In this document: in pieces, positions 23,539 to 31,871 of the stretch
Layout of the letters: each line of letters begins with the position of its first letter
How positions within the stretch are numbered: position 1 is the stretch's first letter
NCBI RefSeq assembly: GCF_024171605.1
Contig: NZ_JALKAA010000002.1
Coordinates: forward strand, 620,001 to 684,000
Direction: 5' to 3'
Length of the DNA: 64,000 nucleotides
From: Pontibacter sp. HSC-36F09
GTDB lineage: Bacteria > Bacteroidota > Bacteroidia > Cytophagales > Hymenobacteraceae
The notes under the pieces: model-generated
Told to the model about the DNA's origin: nothing
The model's input: only the letters and a program-made list of their open reading frames with translations
Database searches by the model: none
Program-made: the position numbers and the translations under genes

Positions 23539-24657
23539 ATGAAGCTTAAAGGCAAAGTAAAATTCGTTAACAAAGAAAAAAGTCTGTTTTTCCCGACGCT
23601 CCGCAAACGTGTGGATGCCTATTTTTCTGAAAATAACCTGCCCAAATCCGGCAGTTCCAGCCTGCTGGTAAAGAGCATTGTGCTGTTGCTGATGTATGTG
23701 GTGCCATTTGCGGTTCTGCTTGCCCTCACACCAGGTATAGGCATTAGTCTGCTGCTGTGGTTTGTGATGGGCCTGGGCGTGGCCGGCGTGGCCATGAGTG
23801 TGATGCACGATGCCAACCACGGCGCTTTCTCCAAAAACAAGACAGTGAACTACCTGATGGCGCACTCGGTGAACCTGCTGGGGGCCTCCGCTTTTAACTG
23901 GAAACTGCAGCACAACATCCTGCACCATACCTACACCAACGTAGTGGATATGGACGAGGACATCGACGACATGGTCGTACTACGTTTTTCCCCGCACACC
24001 GACGTGAAGTTGATCCACAGGCTGCAGTGGGCGTACGCTCTGTTTTTCTATGGACTACTTACCCTGTACTGGGTCATTTTGAAAGATTTTGTGCAGTTCT
24101 TCAAGTATATCAAGAGCGGGGTAAACGCAAATTCCAAATCAGAAAACACAGTGGCCTTTCTGAAGATCGTTGCATTTAAAGTGCTGTACTTCTTCTCTAT
24201 TCTCGTTGCCCCTACTCTGATTTTTGGTATACCTTTCTGGGAAGTGCTGGCCGGCTTTGTGCTGATGCATTTTGTAGCAGGCATTATCCTGTCGACGGTG
24301 TTTCAGCTGGCGCACACGGTGGAGGGCACCAGCCATCCGCTGCCAAGTGAGAGTGGCGTAATCGAGAATGACTGGGCTATCCATCAGTTGAGCACGACCG
24401 CCAATTTCGCGCGTAAGAGCAAGTGGCTGTCGTGGTATGTGGGCGGACTGAACTTCCAGATTGAGCACCATTTGTTCCCGCGCATCAGCCACGTGCACTA
24501 CCCGGCCATTGCGGAAATCGTGAAGCAAACCGCTGCCGAATTTAACCTCACCTACATCGAGAGCAAAACCTTCATGCAGGCCGTGCACTCACATTTGAGC
24601 ACCCTGCACCGGTTCGGGCGACTGCGTCTGCCGAACCTGAACGAGGTGATGGCGTAG
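23539..24657 (+). CDS. membrane fatty-acid desaturase, second of a tandem pair
   Basis: 372 residues, about two-thirds identical to the preceding gene over its whole length by eye. The same His boxes are kept: HDANHGAF, LQHNILHHTYTN and FQIEHHLFP. The main differences are in the segments between helices (for example KSGVNANSKSENTV here) and in the C-terminus RLRLPNLNEVMA. The 215-bp gap between the two carries no terminator I can see, but they may still have separate promoters. The pair may differ in regiospecificity or in temperature response. A strong terminator follows. Confidence 0.9.
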   Translation: MKLKGKVKFVNKEKSLFFPTLRKRVDAYFSENNLPKSGSSSLLVKSIVLLLMYVVPFAVLLALTPGIGISLLLWFVMGLGVAGVAMSVMHDANHGAFSKNKTVNYLMAHSVNLLGASAFNWKLQHNILHHTYTNVVDMDEDIDDMVVLRFSPHTDVKLIHRLQWAYALFFYGLLTLYWVILKDFVQFFKYIKSGVNANSKSENTVAFLKIVAFKVLYFFSILVAPTLIFGIPFWEVLAGFVLMHFVAGIILSTVFQLAHTVEGTSHPLPSESGVIENDWAIHQLSTTANFARKSKWLSWYVGGLNFQIEHHLFPRISHVHYPAIAEIVKQTAAEFNLTYIESKTFMQAVHSHLSTLHRFGRLRLPNLNEVMA

Positions 24658-24718
24658 TTTTTTTGACAAAAGACTATTTGATAAAGGACAAAAGACCTTT
24701 AGAATACAGCAAATCAAG

Positions 24719-24749
24719 AACGGCGGGAATACACTCCCGCCGTTTTTTT
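24719..24749 (+). terminator. intrinsic terminator of the desaturase pair
   Basis: Perfect 10-bp arms AACGGCGGGA and TCCCGCCGTT around ATACAC, followed by a run of Ts, 61 bp after the stop at 24657. Confidence 0.92.
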
Positions 24750-24844
24750 GTTGCACACAGGTATAGCGCCTTGCCGGGCTACCCTATACCTTTGCACCAG
24801 CGTTGGCCGCACAACCTGGCTAACCACGTATACCTGAAGCTATT

Positions 24845-26068
24845 ATGACATTCAAAGACCTATCCCTGATTTCGCCCATCCTGCAGGCGCTGGAAGAGGC
24901 GGGCTATATCCTGCCCACGCCCATCCAGTTGCAAGCTATACCTGAAGTGCTGCAGGGCCGCGATTTGCTGGCGACGGCCCAGACGGGTACAGGCAAAACG
25001 GCGGCCTTCGCTATACCTATATTGCAGCTGCTACACGGGCAGGCTATACCTGTGCCGCGCATCATCCGGGCACTTGTGCTCACGCCCACGCGCGAGTTGG
25101 CCAGTCAGGTAGGCGATAGTTTCGCAGCCTACAGCAGGTATACCGACCTGAAACAGTTGGTGGTATATGGCGGCGTGCCGTACAAAGTGCAGACCGAAGC
25201 GTTGCAGGCAGGTATAGACATTCTCGTAGCCACACCCGGCCGTTTGCTGGACCTGCTCGACCAGGGTTTTGTGGACTTGGAGCACGTGCAGCTGCTGGTT
25301 CTCGACGAGGCCGATCGTATGCTCGATATGGGCTTTCTACAGGACATCCGTCGGGTGCTGCATGCCATACCTGAAAAACGACAGACTCTGTTCTTTTCGG
25401 CTACCATGGCCCCCGAGGTAAGCAAGCTGGCTAAGAAGATATTGACAGAACCTGTGACGGTAGAAGTGACGCCTATCTCATCGACGGCAGTTACCATCCG
25501 GCAGGAACTGTATTATGTGAAGAAAGCGAACAAAATGCCTTTGCTGCTGCACCTGTTGCAGCATACAGGTATAGACCGCACGCTGGTATTTATACGCACC
25601 AAAGAAGGAGCTGACAAACTGGCCAAAGAACTCAGCTCCGTAGGTATAGCCGCCGAGGCCATCCACGCCGACCGCGCCCAGCGTGACCGGGAGCGAGTGC
25701 TGGAGAGCTTCAAAAACAGCGAAACACGTGTGCTGGTGGCGACTGATGTAGCCGCCCGGGGAATTGATGTAGAGGAGCTATCGCATGTGATTAACTACGA
25801 ACTGCCTTTTGAGCCGGAGACGTATGTGCACCGCATCGGCCGCACGGGCAGGGCGGGGGCTGCAGGTATAGCGATTACCTTCTGCGGCGCCAGCGAAACC
25901 CCATTACTCATCGCCCTTCAAAACCTGACCGGCAAAGCTATACCTGTAGTAGACCAGCATCCTTTTCCGCTCACCACGCAGGATTTTATGGATGCAGCCG
26001 CTGGTTCTAAAAACGACAAGCGCAAAGGCTCAGGCAGGGGAGGGAAAGGCAAGCGGGGGAGACGATAG
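24845..26068 (+). CDS. DEAD-box ATP-dependent RNA helicase, RhlE-like
   Basis: 407 residues with all helicase motifs in order: Q motif (PTPIQLQAIP), AQTGTGKTAAF (I), PTRELASQV (Ia), TPGRLLD (Ib), DEAD (II), SATM (III), VFIRTKEGAD (IV), ATDVAARGID (V) and YVHRIGRTGRAG (VI). A short basic tail (KRKGSGRGGKGKRGRR) follows, as in RhlE-type helicases that act on ribosome assembly or mRNA structure. The gene carries at least ten GGTATA/TATACC motifs in 1.2 kb, one of the densest stretches in the window. Most of its ATA codons lie within them. A TACCTTTG box at 24787-24794 may be its -7 element. Confidence 0.93.
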   Translation: MTFKDLSLISPILQALEEAGYILPTPIQLQAIPEVLQGRDLLATAQTGTGKTAAFAIPILQLLHGQAIPVPRIIRALVLTPTRELASQVGDSFAAYSRYTDLKQLVVYGGVPYKVQTEALQAGIDILVATPGRLLDLLDQGFVDLEHVQLLVLDEADRMLDMGFLQDIRRVLHAIPEKRQTLFFSATMAPEVSKLAKKILTEPVTVEVTPISSTAVTIRQELYYVKKANKMPLLLHLLQHTGIDRTLVFIRTKEGADKLAKELSSVGIAAEAIHADRAQRDRERVLESFKNSETRVLVATDVAARGIDVEELSHVINYELPFEPETYVHRIGRTGRAGAAGIAITFCGASETPLLIALQNLTGKAIPVVDQHPFPLTTQDFMDAAAGSKNDKRKGSGRGGKGKRGRR

Positions 26069-26133
26069 CATAGGAGTACCTGGTGCACGTAGCTCCCGCA
26101 ATTGTCTGTCATCTAGCCTAATTTTACCCAAAT

Positions 26134-26167
26134 AAAACAGGCCGCCGGTTTCCCGATGGCCTGTTTT
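26134..26167. terminator. bidirectional terminator between helicase and glycine-zipper genes
   Basis: Perfect arms AAAACAGGCC (26134-26143) and GGCCTGTTTT (26158-26167), with A/T runs on both sides, between two convergent genes. Confidence 0.85.
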
Positions 26168-26188
26168 GTTATCAACGACAGGTATAGC

Positions 26189-26467
26189 CTATCGCTCGTC
26201 TTGTGGCTGCTGGTAATTCTCCCGCTCTCGCTGGCGTTCCCGCTTCTTCTTGTCTTTCTTGCGGCCGATGGCTCCACCACCGACTGCACCTGCCGCGCCA
26301 CCAATCACCGCACCGGAGGTACCCCCCACGGCAGCACCTGTGGCTGCACCCGCTGCACCGCCTATCACGGCGCCTTTCTTTTTACTGCTCCAACCGTCTG
26401 TGCCAGCACAACCACCTAGTAGAAATACTGACATTATTGCAAAGGTTAATATTCTTATATTTTTCAT
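26189..26467 (-). CDS. glycine-zipper lipoprotein
   Basis: 92 residues. The lipoprotein signal ends LLGGC at 20. The body is a Gly/Ala zipper (KKGAVIGGAAGAATGAAV, then SGAVIGGAAGAVGGGAIG) of the kind found in 17-kDa surface antigen and OmpA-associated glycine-zipper proteins, and it probably packs as helical hairpins in the outer membrane. A highly charged tail (RKKDKKKRERQRERENYQQ) follows. Such proteins are often envelope-stress related, but nothing here shows that. The leader region upstream is 217 bp with no gene. Confidence 0.8.
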   Translation of the reverse strand: MKNIRILTFAIMSVFLLGGCAGTDGWSSKKKGAVIGGAAGAATGAAVGGTSGAVIGGAAGAVGGGAIGRKKDKKKRERQRERENYQQPQDER

Positions 26468-26684
26468 AGTTCATTGGTTTTCAAGTGAATGTTATACGAA
26501 TTGTGCGTATGTGTTGTTTTCGGTCCCTTTCGAAATAGTGCAATTTTAACCTGAAGTGCAGGCCTGATTTGGGAAGGGGTATGAAATAATTATTGGCCGG
26601 AAATAGAAATTTAAGCCCTCACGCAGCAAAAAAACAATCGCGCCGTAGTATATTGGCTTAAGCAATTTCTATTACAGACACTAC

Positions 26685-27209
26685 ATGACCGACATTGCCA
26701 TATCCCCCTGCCTGCTTGCAGACCTGACCGATCTGCGGAACATAGCCATAGAGGCTTACAACGACCATTATACGTACCTCTGGCACGATGGCGGAGCCTG
26801 GTACCTCGACCGGTGTTTCTCGGAGGAGGCGCTGCGCCATGACCTGGCTAATCCTAACTCGTCTTATTTCATGATCCAGTACCAGGATGCGCCTGTGGGT
26901 TTTATGAAGTTCAATAAAGACAAGGCGTTGGAGGGCTATACAGATGCTGAGTGCCTTGAATTGGAGCGGCTATACCTGGTTGACCTCGCTTCAGGTATAG
27001 GCATCGGTAAATGGGCCGTGGATTTTACAGTGCAGTATGCCCTTGAAAGCGGCAAGCGAGTTGTCTGGCTCAGAGCCATGGATAGCAGCCGTTCCGTGGA
27101 CTTTTATGAGCAGAATGGCTTTGTGCGGTGGGGAACCGACGAGCTCGACTTCGAGCAGATGAAGGAGATATACCGCGGCATGGTGATCATGAAAAGAGAC
27201 ATTGCCTGA
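26685..27209 (+). CDS. GNAT family N-acetyltransferase
   Basis: 174 residues. GNAT fold: N-terminal ISPCLLADLTDLRNIAIEAY, central strand DAPVGFMKFNKD, then ECLELERLYLVDLASGIGIGKWAVDFTV, where the acetyl-CoA pyrophosphate loop is S-G-I-G-I-G rather than R-G-x-G-x-G. The motif WLRAMDSSRSVDFYEQNGFVRWG near the end is typical. The substrate is unknown. The gene is possibly read together with the small lipoprotein gene 51 bp downstream. Confidence 0.85.
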   Translation: MTDIAISPCLLADLTDLRNIAIEAYNDHYTYLWHDGGAWYLDRCFSEEALRHDLANPNSSYFMIQYQDAPVGFMKFNKDKALEGYTDAECLELERLYLVDLASGIGIGKWAVDFTVQYALESGKRVVWLRAMDSSRSVDFYEQNGFVRWGTDELDFEQMKEIYRGMVIMKRDIA

Positions 27210-27260
27210 TGCGCTGAAACGATTCTCTTTATACCTTTGAATCCGACAAAACTGCACCGC

Positions 27261-27740
27261 ATGAAGCTCCGCCTCATATTTGCCCTATACCTATGCACGC
27301 TCGTGGCCTGCAGCCAACAAGAGGAAGAACAGTATGAGCGGCTTGAACAGGAAAACGTAAGCTCAGATGTAAACACATGGGTAAAGGCCGACCTGCAGTG
27401 CGAGGAAATCCAGAATGCCGATGATGACAATCCGTTAGCTGTGGTATACCTGAGTCAAATGGAGATGCAGTATGTGATCGATACGGTGTATACCTGCTCC
27501 GTCATCGCGCCGCAGATGTTCACTTCCTTTGGGGTACCACGCCAGGCGCTCTCGGCCTGCGGTGGCTGGTGGGCCGGACAAGGCAACTTTTACTATACCC
27601 TGCACGAAGGCGATAGCATCGCTGTGATGCATGCCAGGCCTGTTAAAAGCGACTCCGTAGACTTTCAGTATACCTTACTGCAGCGGGTGCCAGTCTCGCA
27701 CAGCACCACCGACCTGCCCGAAGAAAGCTACATGCCTTAG
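27261..27740 (+). CDS. small lipoprotein of unknown function
   Basis: 159 residues from the ATG at 27261 (MKLRLIFALYLCTLVACSQQ); a TTG at 27237 gives a longer but less signal-like start. The lipobox LVAC places the lipidated Cys at 15. The mature part is acidic with single Cys residues (LQCEE, YTCSV, SACGG) and a WWAGQGNFYYTLHEGDSIAVM segment; I do not recognise a family. A TACCTTTG box at 27232-27239 could be its -7 element and overlaps a TATACC motif. The last four bases overlap the convergent EamA gene. Confidence 0.7.
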   Translation: MKLRLIFALYLCTLVACSQQEEEQYERLEQENVSSDVNTWVKADLQCEEIQNADDDNPLAVVYLSQMEMQYVIDTVYTCSVIAPQMFTSFGVPRQALSACGGWWAGQGNFYYTLHEGDSIAVMHARPVKSDSVDFQYTLLQRVPVSHSTTDLPEESYMP

Positions 27741-28639
27741 GCTGCTTCTTTAATGACGTTTTGCTTCGTTCTACTCACCAGGTATACCCCTGCAAAAATC
27801 AGGAGCGCATAGATCGCCTTTTGCAGCGTGAACACATCTTTGCCTACCCCAATTGCAATCAGGATAGCCATCACGGGCTGCAGGTATATGTAAGCACCAA
27901 CCAACGAGGGATTGGCGTAACGTAGCGCCCAGGTGTTGAGCAGGTAGGCCACGATAGTGACCGCAAAGACCATGAACAGAATAGCCAGCCAGATCGACAC
28001 TGGAAACGCGTTGTATTCAGGCGCCATGAGCTGTTGCCAGCCAAACGGAATCACCAGCACGGCTCCTACCGTAAAGATGCGGCTCACAATGGTAATGGCC
28101 TGGTACTTCTGCATCAGCGGCTTTACCAGCACCAGGTACAGGCCAAAAGACGTGGCGTTCAGGATGATGAGAAGGTCACCCCACAGGTTGCCAGTAGCCT
28201 GTCCACCCTGCGAGGTATAAATGAGCAGAAAAGCACCCACACAGGCCATGGCTATACCTGACACCTTCCGCTTGCCGATGCGCTCCCGCAGCAGCAGGGC
28301 CGAAAAAACCAGCACCACCACCGGCACAATCACCATGAGGAGCGCCGCATTGATCGGAGCAGTCAGGTTCAAGCCGCCAAAAAAGCACAGCTGGTTGACG
28401 GCCACACCGGTCACCCCACACAGAATTACCCGGATGTTGTCAGCACGACCCACAATCTTCTCCTTCACCACGAGGCGGGCAAAAATGCCAAAGAAAAGTG
28501 CCGCCGACACCACCCGGATCAGGATTAATCCGAATGGGCCAACATACTCAGGCATCACCTCTTTGGCGATGCTGTAATTACTACCATAGATAAGTGCCAC
28601 CAGAAAAAGTGAGGCGTGCACCTGTACCTGTTTATTCAT
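27737..28639 (-). CDS. EamA/DMT family transporter
   Basis: 300 residues, about ten TM helices in two EamA halves: first half from LFLVALIYGSNYSIAKEVMP (the characteristic GSNY/F region), second half from GDLLIILNATSFGLYLVLVKPL. It ends in a short cytoplasmic SRTKQNVIKEAA. Members export amino acids or metabolites; the substrate is not predictable. It overlaps the convergent lipoprotein gene by 4 bp and is divergent from the AI-2E-type gene, whose preferred start lies 79 bp away. Confidence 0.88.
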   Translation of the reverse strand: MNKQVQVHASLFLVALIYGSNYSIAKEVMPEYVGPFGLILIRVVSAALFFGIFARLVVKEKIVGRADNIRVILCGVTGVAVNQLCFFGGLNLTAPINAALLMVIVPVVVLVFSALLLRERIGKRKVSGIAMACVGAFLLIYTSQGGQATGNLWGDLLIILNATSFGLYLVLVKPLMQKYQAITIVSRIFTVGAVLVIPFGWQQLMAPEYNAFPVSIWLAILFMVFAVTIVAYLLNTWALRYANPSLVGAYIYLQPVMAILIAIGVGKDVFTLQKAIYALLIFAGVYLVSRTKQNVIKEAA

Positions 28640-28718
28640 GCCGCAAAATTACGTGCTTAATCGGTTTGTACCGTATAAGGAGGCAACTAAAACCCATACG
28701 CTCAAGCTACACTACTAC

Positions 28719-29888
28719 ATGAATCAAATACCTCTAACGGTGAGAAGAGCCATCGAAATAACAGGACTGTTTTTTCTGGGCTGGATAATAGTATTGGGAA
28801 AGGGATTGCTGGCACCCCTGCTCATGGCATTCTTCATCAGCATCATGCTGCTGCCGGTATACCGTTTTTTCAGGAACAGTAAGATGCCGGAGGCGGTAGC
28901 CATTGGCCTGAGCTTGTTGGCGATGATTGTGGTGCTGGGCGGCATTGTATGGTTTTTCTCCTCCCAGATCAGCGTGCTGATACGTGATTTCCCGACCATC
29001 CAGAAAAACGTGATGAACCACCTGAACGCGCTGAGCACATGGGTTGGGAGCAATACACCCTTTTCTTCTCAGGAACAGATCAATTTCGTTAAAGAGCAGA
29101 GTAACAACCTACTGACCTATGCCGGTACCCTGCTGGGCGGTGTGGCTGGGGGCGTTACGGGTATTCTGATCTTCCTGGGCCTGTTGCCCATTTACATCTT
29201 CCTGCTGCTCTTTTACCGGAACCTCCTGCTGCGCTTTGTGTTCCTGTGGTTCCCCCGCGATAACCACGAGAAAGTGGAGGAGATACTGCGCGAGATGCAG
29301 GTGATCATCAAGAGCTACCTGTTCGGCCTGCTCATACAGGTAACCTACATGACGGTGCTGCTCGGCGGCCTTCTGATGATCATCGGTATTAAGCACGCGC
29401 TGCTTATCGGAATTATCTTCGCTTTTCTCAACCTGATACCCTATGTGGGCGCGCTGCTGGGCAACATCATCGGGGTGCTGCTCACGCTGGCCTCGTCACC
29501 TGATATCTGGCCGATCTTTGTGGTGTTGGGTACCATTGCCGGTGTGCAGTTCCTGGATAACAACATCCTGATGCCCCGCATCGTGGGTTCCAAGGTCAAG
29601 ATCAATGCCCTCGCCACCATCGTGGGTGTGGTAGTGGGCGGCGAGATAGCAGGTATAGCAGGCATGTTCCTGTCGCTCCCGATTATTGCGGTGCTGAAAG
29701 TGGTGTTTGACAGAACAGATCAGTTCAAGCAGTGGGGTGTGCTGTTTGGTGACGAGCGTCCTTCCCGCAGCCCCATGGAAGTTCCGGTGCTGCGCTGGAA
29801 CACGAAAGCCATCAGGCAAAAACTCGAGAAGGAAAACGAGATAGAGCCGCCGCATGAAGGAGAAAAAGAGGAGGAGACGAAGAGGTAG
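28719..29888 (+). CDS. AI-2E/PerM family transporter
   Basis: About 389 residues from the ATG at 28719 (MNQIPLTVRR); an ATG at 28638 is in frame but overlaps the divergent gene's start and leaves no promoter room. Roughly eight TM helices, with the periplasmic amphipathic stretch (LIRDFPTIQKNVMNHLNAL) and the conserved FLNLIPYVGALLG and PRIVGSKVKINALATIVGVVVGG motifs of the family. Members export autoinducer-2-like compounds, polar metabolites or act as Na+/H+ antiporters; function here is open. The hydrophilic acidic tail (ENEIEPPHEGEKEEETK) is cytoplasmic. Confidence 0.88.
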   Translation: MNQIPLTVRRAIEITGLFFLGWIIVLGKGLLAPLLMAFFISIMLLPVYRFFRNSKMPEAVAIGLSLLAMIVVLGGIVWFFSSQISVLIRDFPTIQKNVMNHLNALSTWVGSNTPFSSQEQINFVKEQSNNLLTYAGTLLGGVAGGVTGILIFLGLLPIYIFLLLFYRNLLLRFVFLWFPRDNHEKVEEILREMQVIIKSYLFGLLIQVTYMTVLLGGLLMIIGIKHALLIGIIFAFLNLIPYVGALLGNIIGVLLTLASSPDIWPIFVVLGTIAGVQFLDNNILMPRIVGSKVKINALATIVGVVVGGEIAGIAGMFLSLPIIAVLKVVFDRTDQFKQWGVLFGDERPSRSPMEVPVLRWNTKAIRQKLEKENEIEPPHEGEKEEETKR

Positions 29889-29930
29889 GAGATACACTAA
29901 TTCAGTCCGTCAGCTTTGCCCTCAAATTCG

Positions 29931-29938
29931 TAACTTTG
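29931..29938 (+). promoter_or_regulatory. candidate -7 box of rarA
   Basis: TAACTTTG, an exact TAnnTTTG match, 34 bp upstream of the rarA ATG. The upstream TTTG at 29915-29918 is only 12 bp away, too close for a normal -33 element. Confidence 0.4.
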
Positions 29939-29972
29939 TTTAGAACGAATTTCGAAGAGAGAAAAAGAGCAG

Positions 29973-31241
29973 ATGAATCACCCGAACGTACCTTTGGCCG
30001 AGCGCTTGCGGCCACACAACCTGGACCAGTATTACGGACAAAAGCACCTGGTAGGGCCGGATGGCATCCTGCGCCGCTACATCGAAGGCGGGGTTATACC
30101 TAGCATGATTTTGTGGGGACCTCCGGGCGTGGGTAAAACTACGCTGGCTAACATCATCGCCAACCAAATGAAAGTGCCTTTTGTGGCGCTGAGTGCCATT
30201 AATGCGGGCGTGAAGGATATCCGGGAAGTGATTGAGCAGGCCAAAAAGCGGCAGGGCACGGTGCTGTTCATCGACGAGATTCACCGCTTCAACAAGTCGC
30301 AGCAGGACGCATTGCTGGGCGCTGTGGAAAAAGGCACCGTGACTTTAGTGGGCGCTACGACCGAGAATCCTTCCTTTGAGGTGATATCGGCCTTGTTGTC
30401 GCGCTGCCAGGTATACATTCTCAAACACCTCACCAAAGACGAACTCATCGAACTGGTTGACAAAGCGCTGGAGCAGGACGAGTGGATGCGCCACCGCAAG
30501 GTGCGGATAGAAGAATACGAAGCGCTGCTGACCATTTCGGGTGGCGATGCCCGCAAGCTGCTGAACCTGCTCGAGATCGTTGCTGAAGGTATAAAATCCG
30601 ACGAAGTGGTGGTGACCAACGAACTGGTGAAGCAGGTGGCCCAGCAGAACATCGTGATGTACGACAAGTCGGGTGAGATGCATTATGATCTGGTTTCGGC
30701 TTTCATCAAGTCCATCCGCGGCTCCGACCCTAATGCGGCTGTTTACTGGCTGGCCCGCATGATCGAGGGCGGCGAAGATCCAAAATTCATTGCCCGTCGA
30801 TTGCTCATCGCCTCTTCCGAAGACATCGGACTGGCCAACTCCAACGCGCTGCTCATGGCAACTTCCTGCTTTCAGGCAGTGCAGATGATCGGCTATCCGG
30901 AGGCGGAAATCATTCTTTCGCAGTGCACGGTATACCTGGCGACTTCACCGAAGAGCAATGCCAGCTACAAAGCCATCAAACAGGCCCGCCAACTGGTGCA
31001 GCAAACCGGCAACCTACCTGTTCCGCTGCACATCCGCAACGCCCCGACTAAACTGATGAAAGAGATCGGGTACGGCAACAACTACAAGTATGCCCACGAC
31101 TACGAAGGCAATTTTGTGCAGCAGGAGTTCATGCCGCAGGAACTCACCAACACCGCCCTTTACCAGCCCGGCAACAACGCCCGCGAACGCGACCTGCTCA
31201 AGCAACTGCAGGCACAGTGGGCCAAGAAGTACCGGTATTAG
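29973..31241 (+). CDS. rarA: replication-associated recombination ATPase RarA (MgsA)
   Basis: 422 residues. The N-terminus PLAERLRPHNLDQYYGQKHL is the family signature. Walker A GPPGVGKTT is at 49-57, Walker B LFIDEIHRFNKSQQDALL, sensor 1 VGATTENPSFEV, and the arginine finger region ISALLSRCQVY. The C-terminal tetramerisation domain contains MIEGGEDPKFIARRLLIASSEDIGLANSNAL and ends HYEGNF-type (here HDYEGNFVQQEFMP). RarA acts at stalled replication forks together with SSB and RecA. Length and all motifs are normal. Confidence 0.95.
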   Translation: MNHPNVPLAERLRPHNLDQYYGQKHLVGPDGILRRYIEGGVIPSMILWGPPGVGKTTLANIIANQMKVPFVALSAINAGVKDIREVIEQAKKRQGTVLFIDEIHRFNKSQQDALLGAVEKGTVTLVGATTENPSFEVISALLSRCQVYILKHLTKDELIELVDKALEQDEWMRHRKVRIEEYEALLTISGGDARKLLNLLEIVAEGIKSDEVVVTNELVKQVAQQNIVMYDKSGEMHYDLVSAFIKSIRGSDPNAAVYWLARMIEGGEDPKFIARRLLIASSEDIGLANSNALLMATSCFQAVQMIGYPEAEIILSQCTVYLATSPKSNASYKAIKQARQLVQQTGNLPVPLHIRNAPTKLMKEIGYGNNYKYAHDYEGNFVQQEFMPQELTNTALYQPGNNARERDLLKQLQAQWAKKYRY

Positions 31242-31274
31242 AGTTTGGGAGTTGAGGAGTTTAAGATTCGACAA

Positions 31275-31502
31275 ATGAACAGAACTGTTTTCGTGATTTT
31301 ATTGGTGCTGCAAATTGTCTGCTTTCTGGTTTGGCGGCATTTGGGGTATAGATATGGAGGAGCGTATCTTTTCCTTTCGGGAATAGTGATGCTCTATTTC
31401 CGCAGACGCTACCTGGATATGAAACCCTACTGGGGCGGAGAATTTTCAGACGTTCCCAAGTATTTCACCGGAAAGTATAAATCAAAGATCAGACAGGTAT
31501 AG
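31275..31502 (+). CDS. small two-helix membrane protein, unknown
   Basis: 75 residues from the ATG at 31275, 33 bp after rarA. Two hydrophobic segments (VFVILLVLQIVCFLVW and AYLFLSGIVMLYF) are followed by a basic/aromatic tail (RRRYLDMKPYWGGEFSDVPKYFTGKYKSK). No family is recognised. The position suggests read-through from rarA. A real gene is likely because the TM pattern and charge bias are coherent, but this is not certain. Confidence 0.5.
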   Translation: MNRTVFVILLVLQIVCFLVWRHLGYRYGGAYLFLSGIVMLYFRRRYLDMKPYWGGEFSDVPKYFTGKYKSKIRQV

Positions 31503-31773
31503 CAAAGGGATAACTACATCAGGATAAGGGGAACACTGGCTCTTCCTAGGATCCATGTCCCGAAGAGCCTTTTAAAAAGCCATTTGCAAATTATGCCTAT
31601 ACTTGTAGGGACAGGTCGCGACCTGTCGGGCTATACCTGTCCGATTTGCGCACCGGCGTACTTGTCCAATTCGCTCAAGTTAATTGTTCTCCCAACAATT
31701 TAACCTTTCAACCATCAACCATTCAATTAGTCTATGAAAAGGCCCGATTGGTCGAGATTGCTGTTTAATGGGG
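31503..31773. other. gene-free interval with a dispersed palindrome
   Basis: Together with the sppA promoter region this makes a 369-bp gap. It contains two GGTATA-family motifs, a small CTTTT/AAAAG hairpin near 31568 and the palindrome listed at 31610-31627. No coding potential seen. Confidence 0.6.
31610..31627. repeat. perfect 18-bp palindrome
   Basis: GACAGGTCGCGACCTGTC is perfectly self-complementary and is preceded by TTGTAGG. It looks like one copy of a dispersed intergenic palindrome common in Cytophagales and other phyla; only one copy is in this window. Confidence 0.6.
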
Positions 31774-31803
31774 TTTGGTATTGAACTTTAAGCGCTATTT
31801 TTG
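31774..31803 (+). promoter_or_regulatory. promoter of sppA, Bacteroidota sigma type
   Basis: TTTG at 31774-31777, an 18-bp spacer and TATTTTTG at 31796-31803 (exact TAnnTTTG). The ATG of sppA is 68 bp further. Confidence 0.6.
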
Positions 31804-31871
31804 TTTATTGTATGCAGGGACCAGTATTTCCTGATACCTTTAAAACAGAACCTTAACCCTAACTAGAACCT

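Noticed and set aside
24663..24848. Short frame between the desaturase and helicase genes
   Set aside because: Crosses a strong terminator and ends at the helicase start; no recognisable features.
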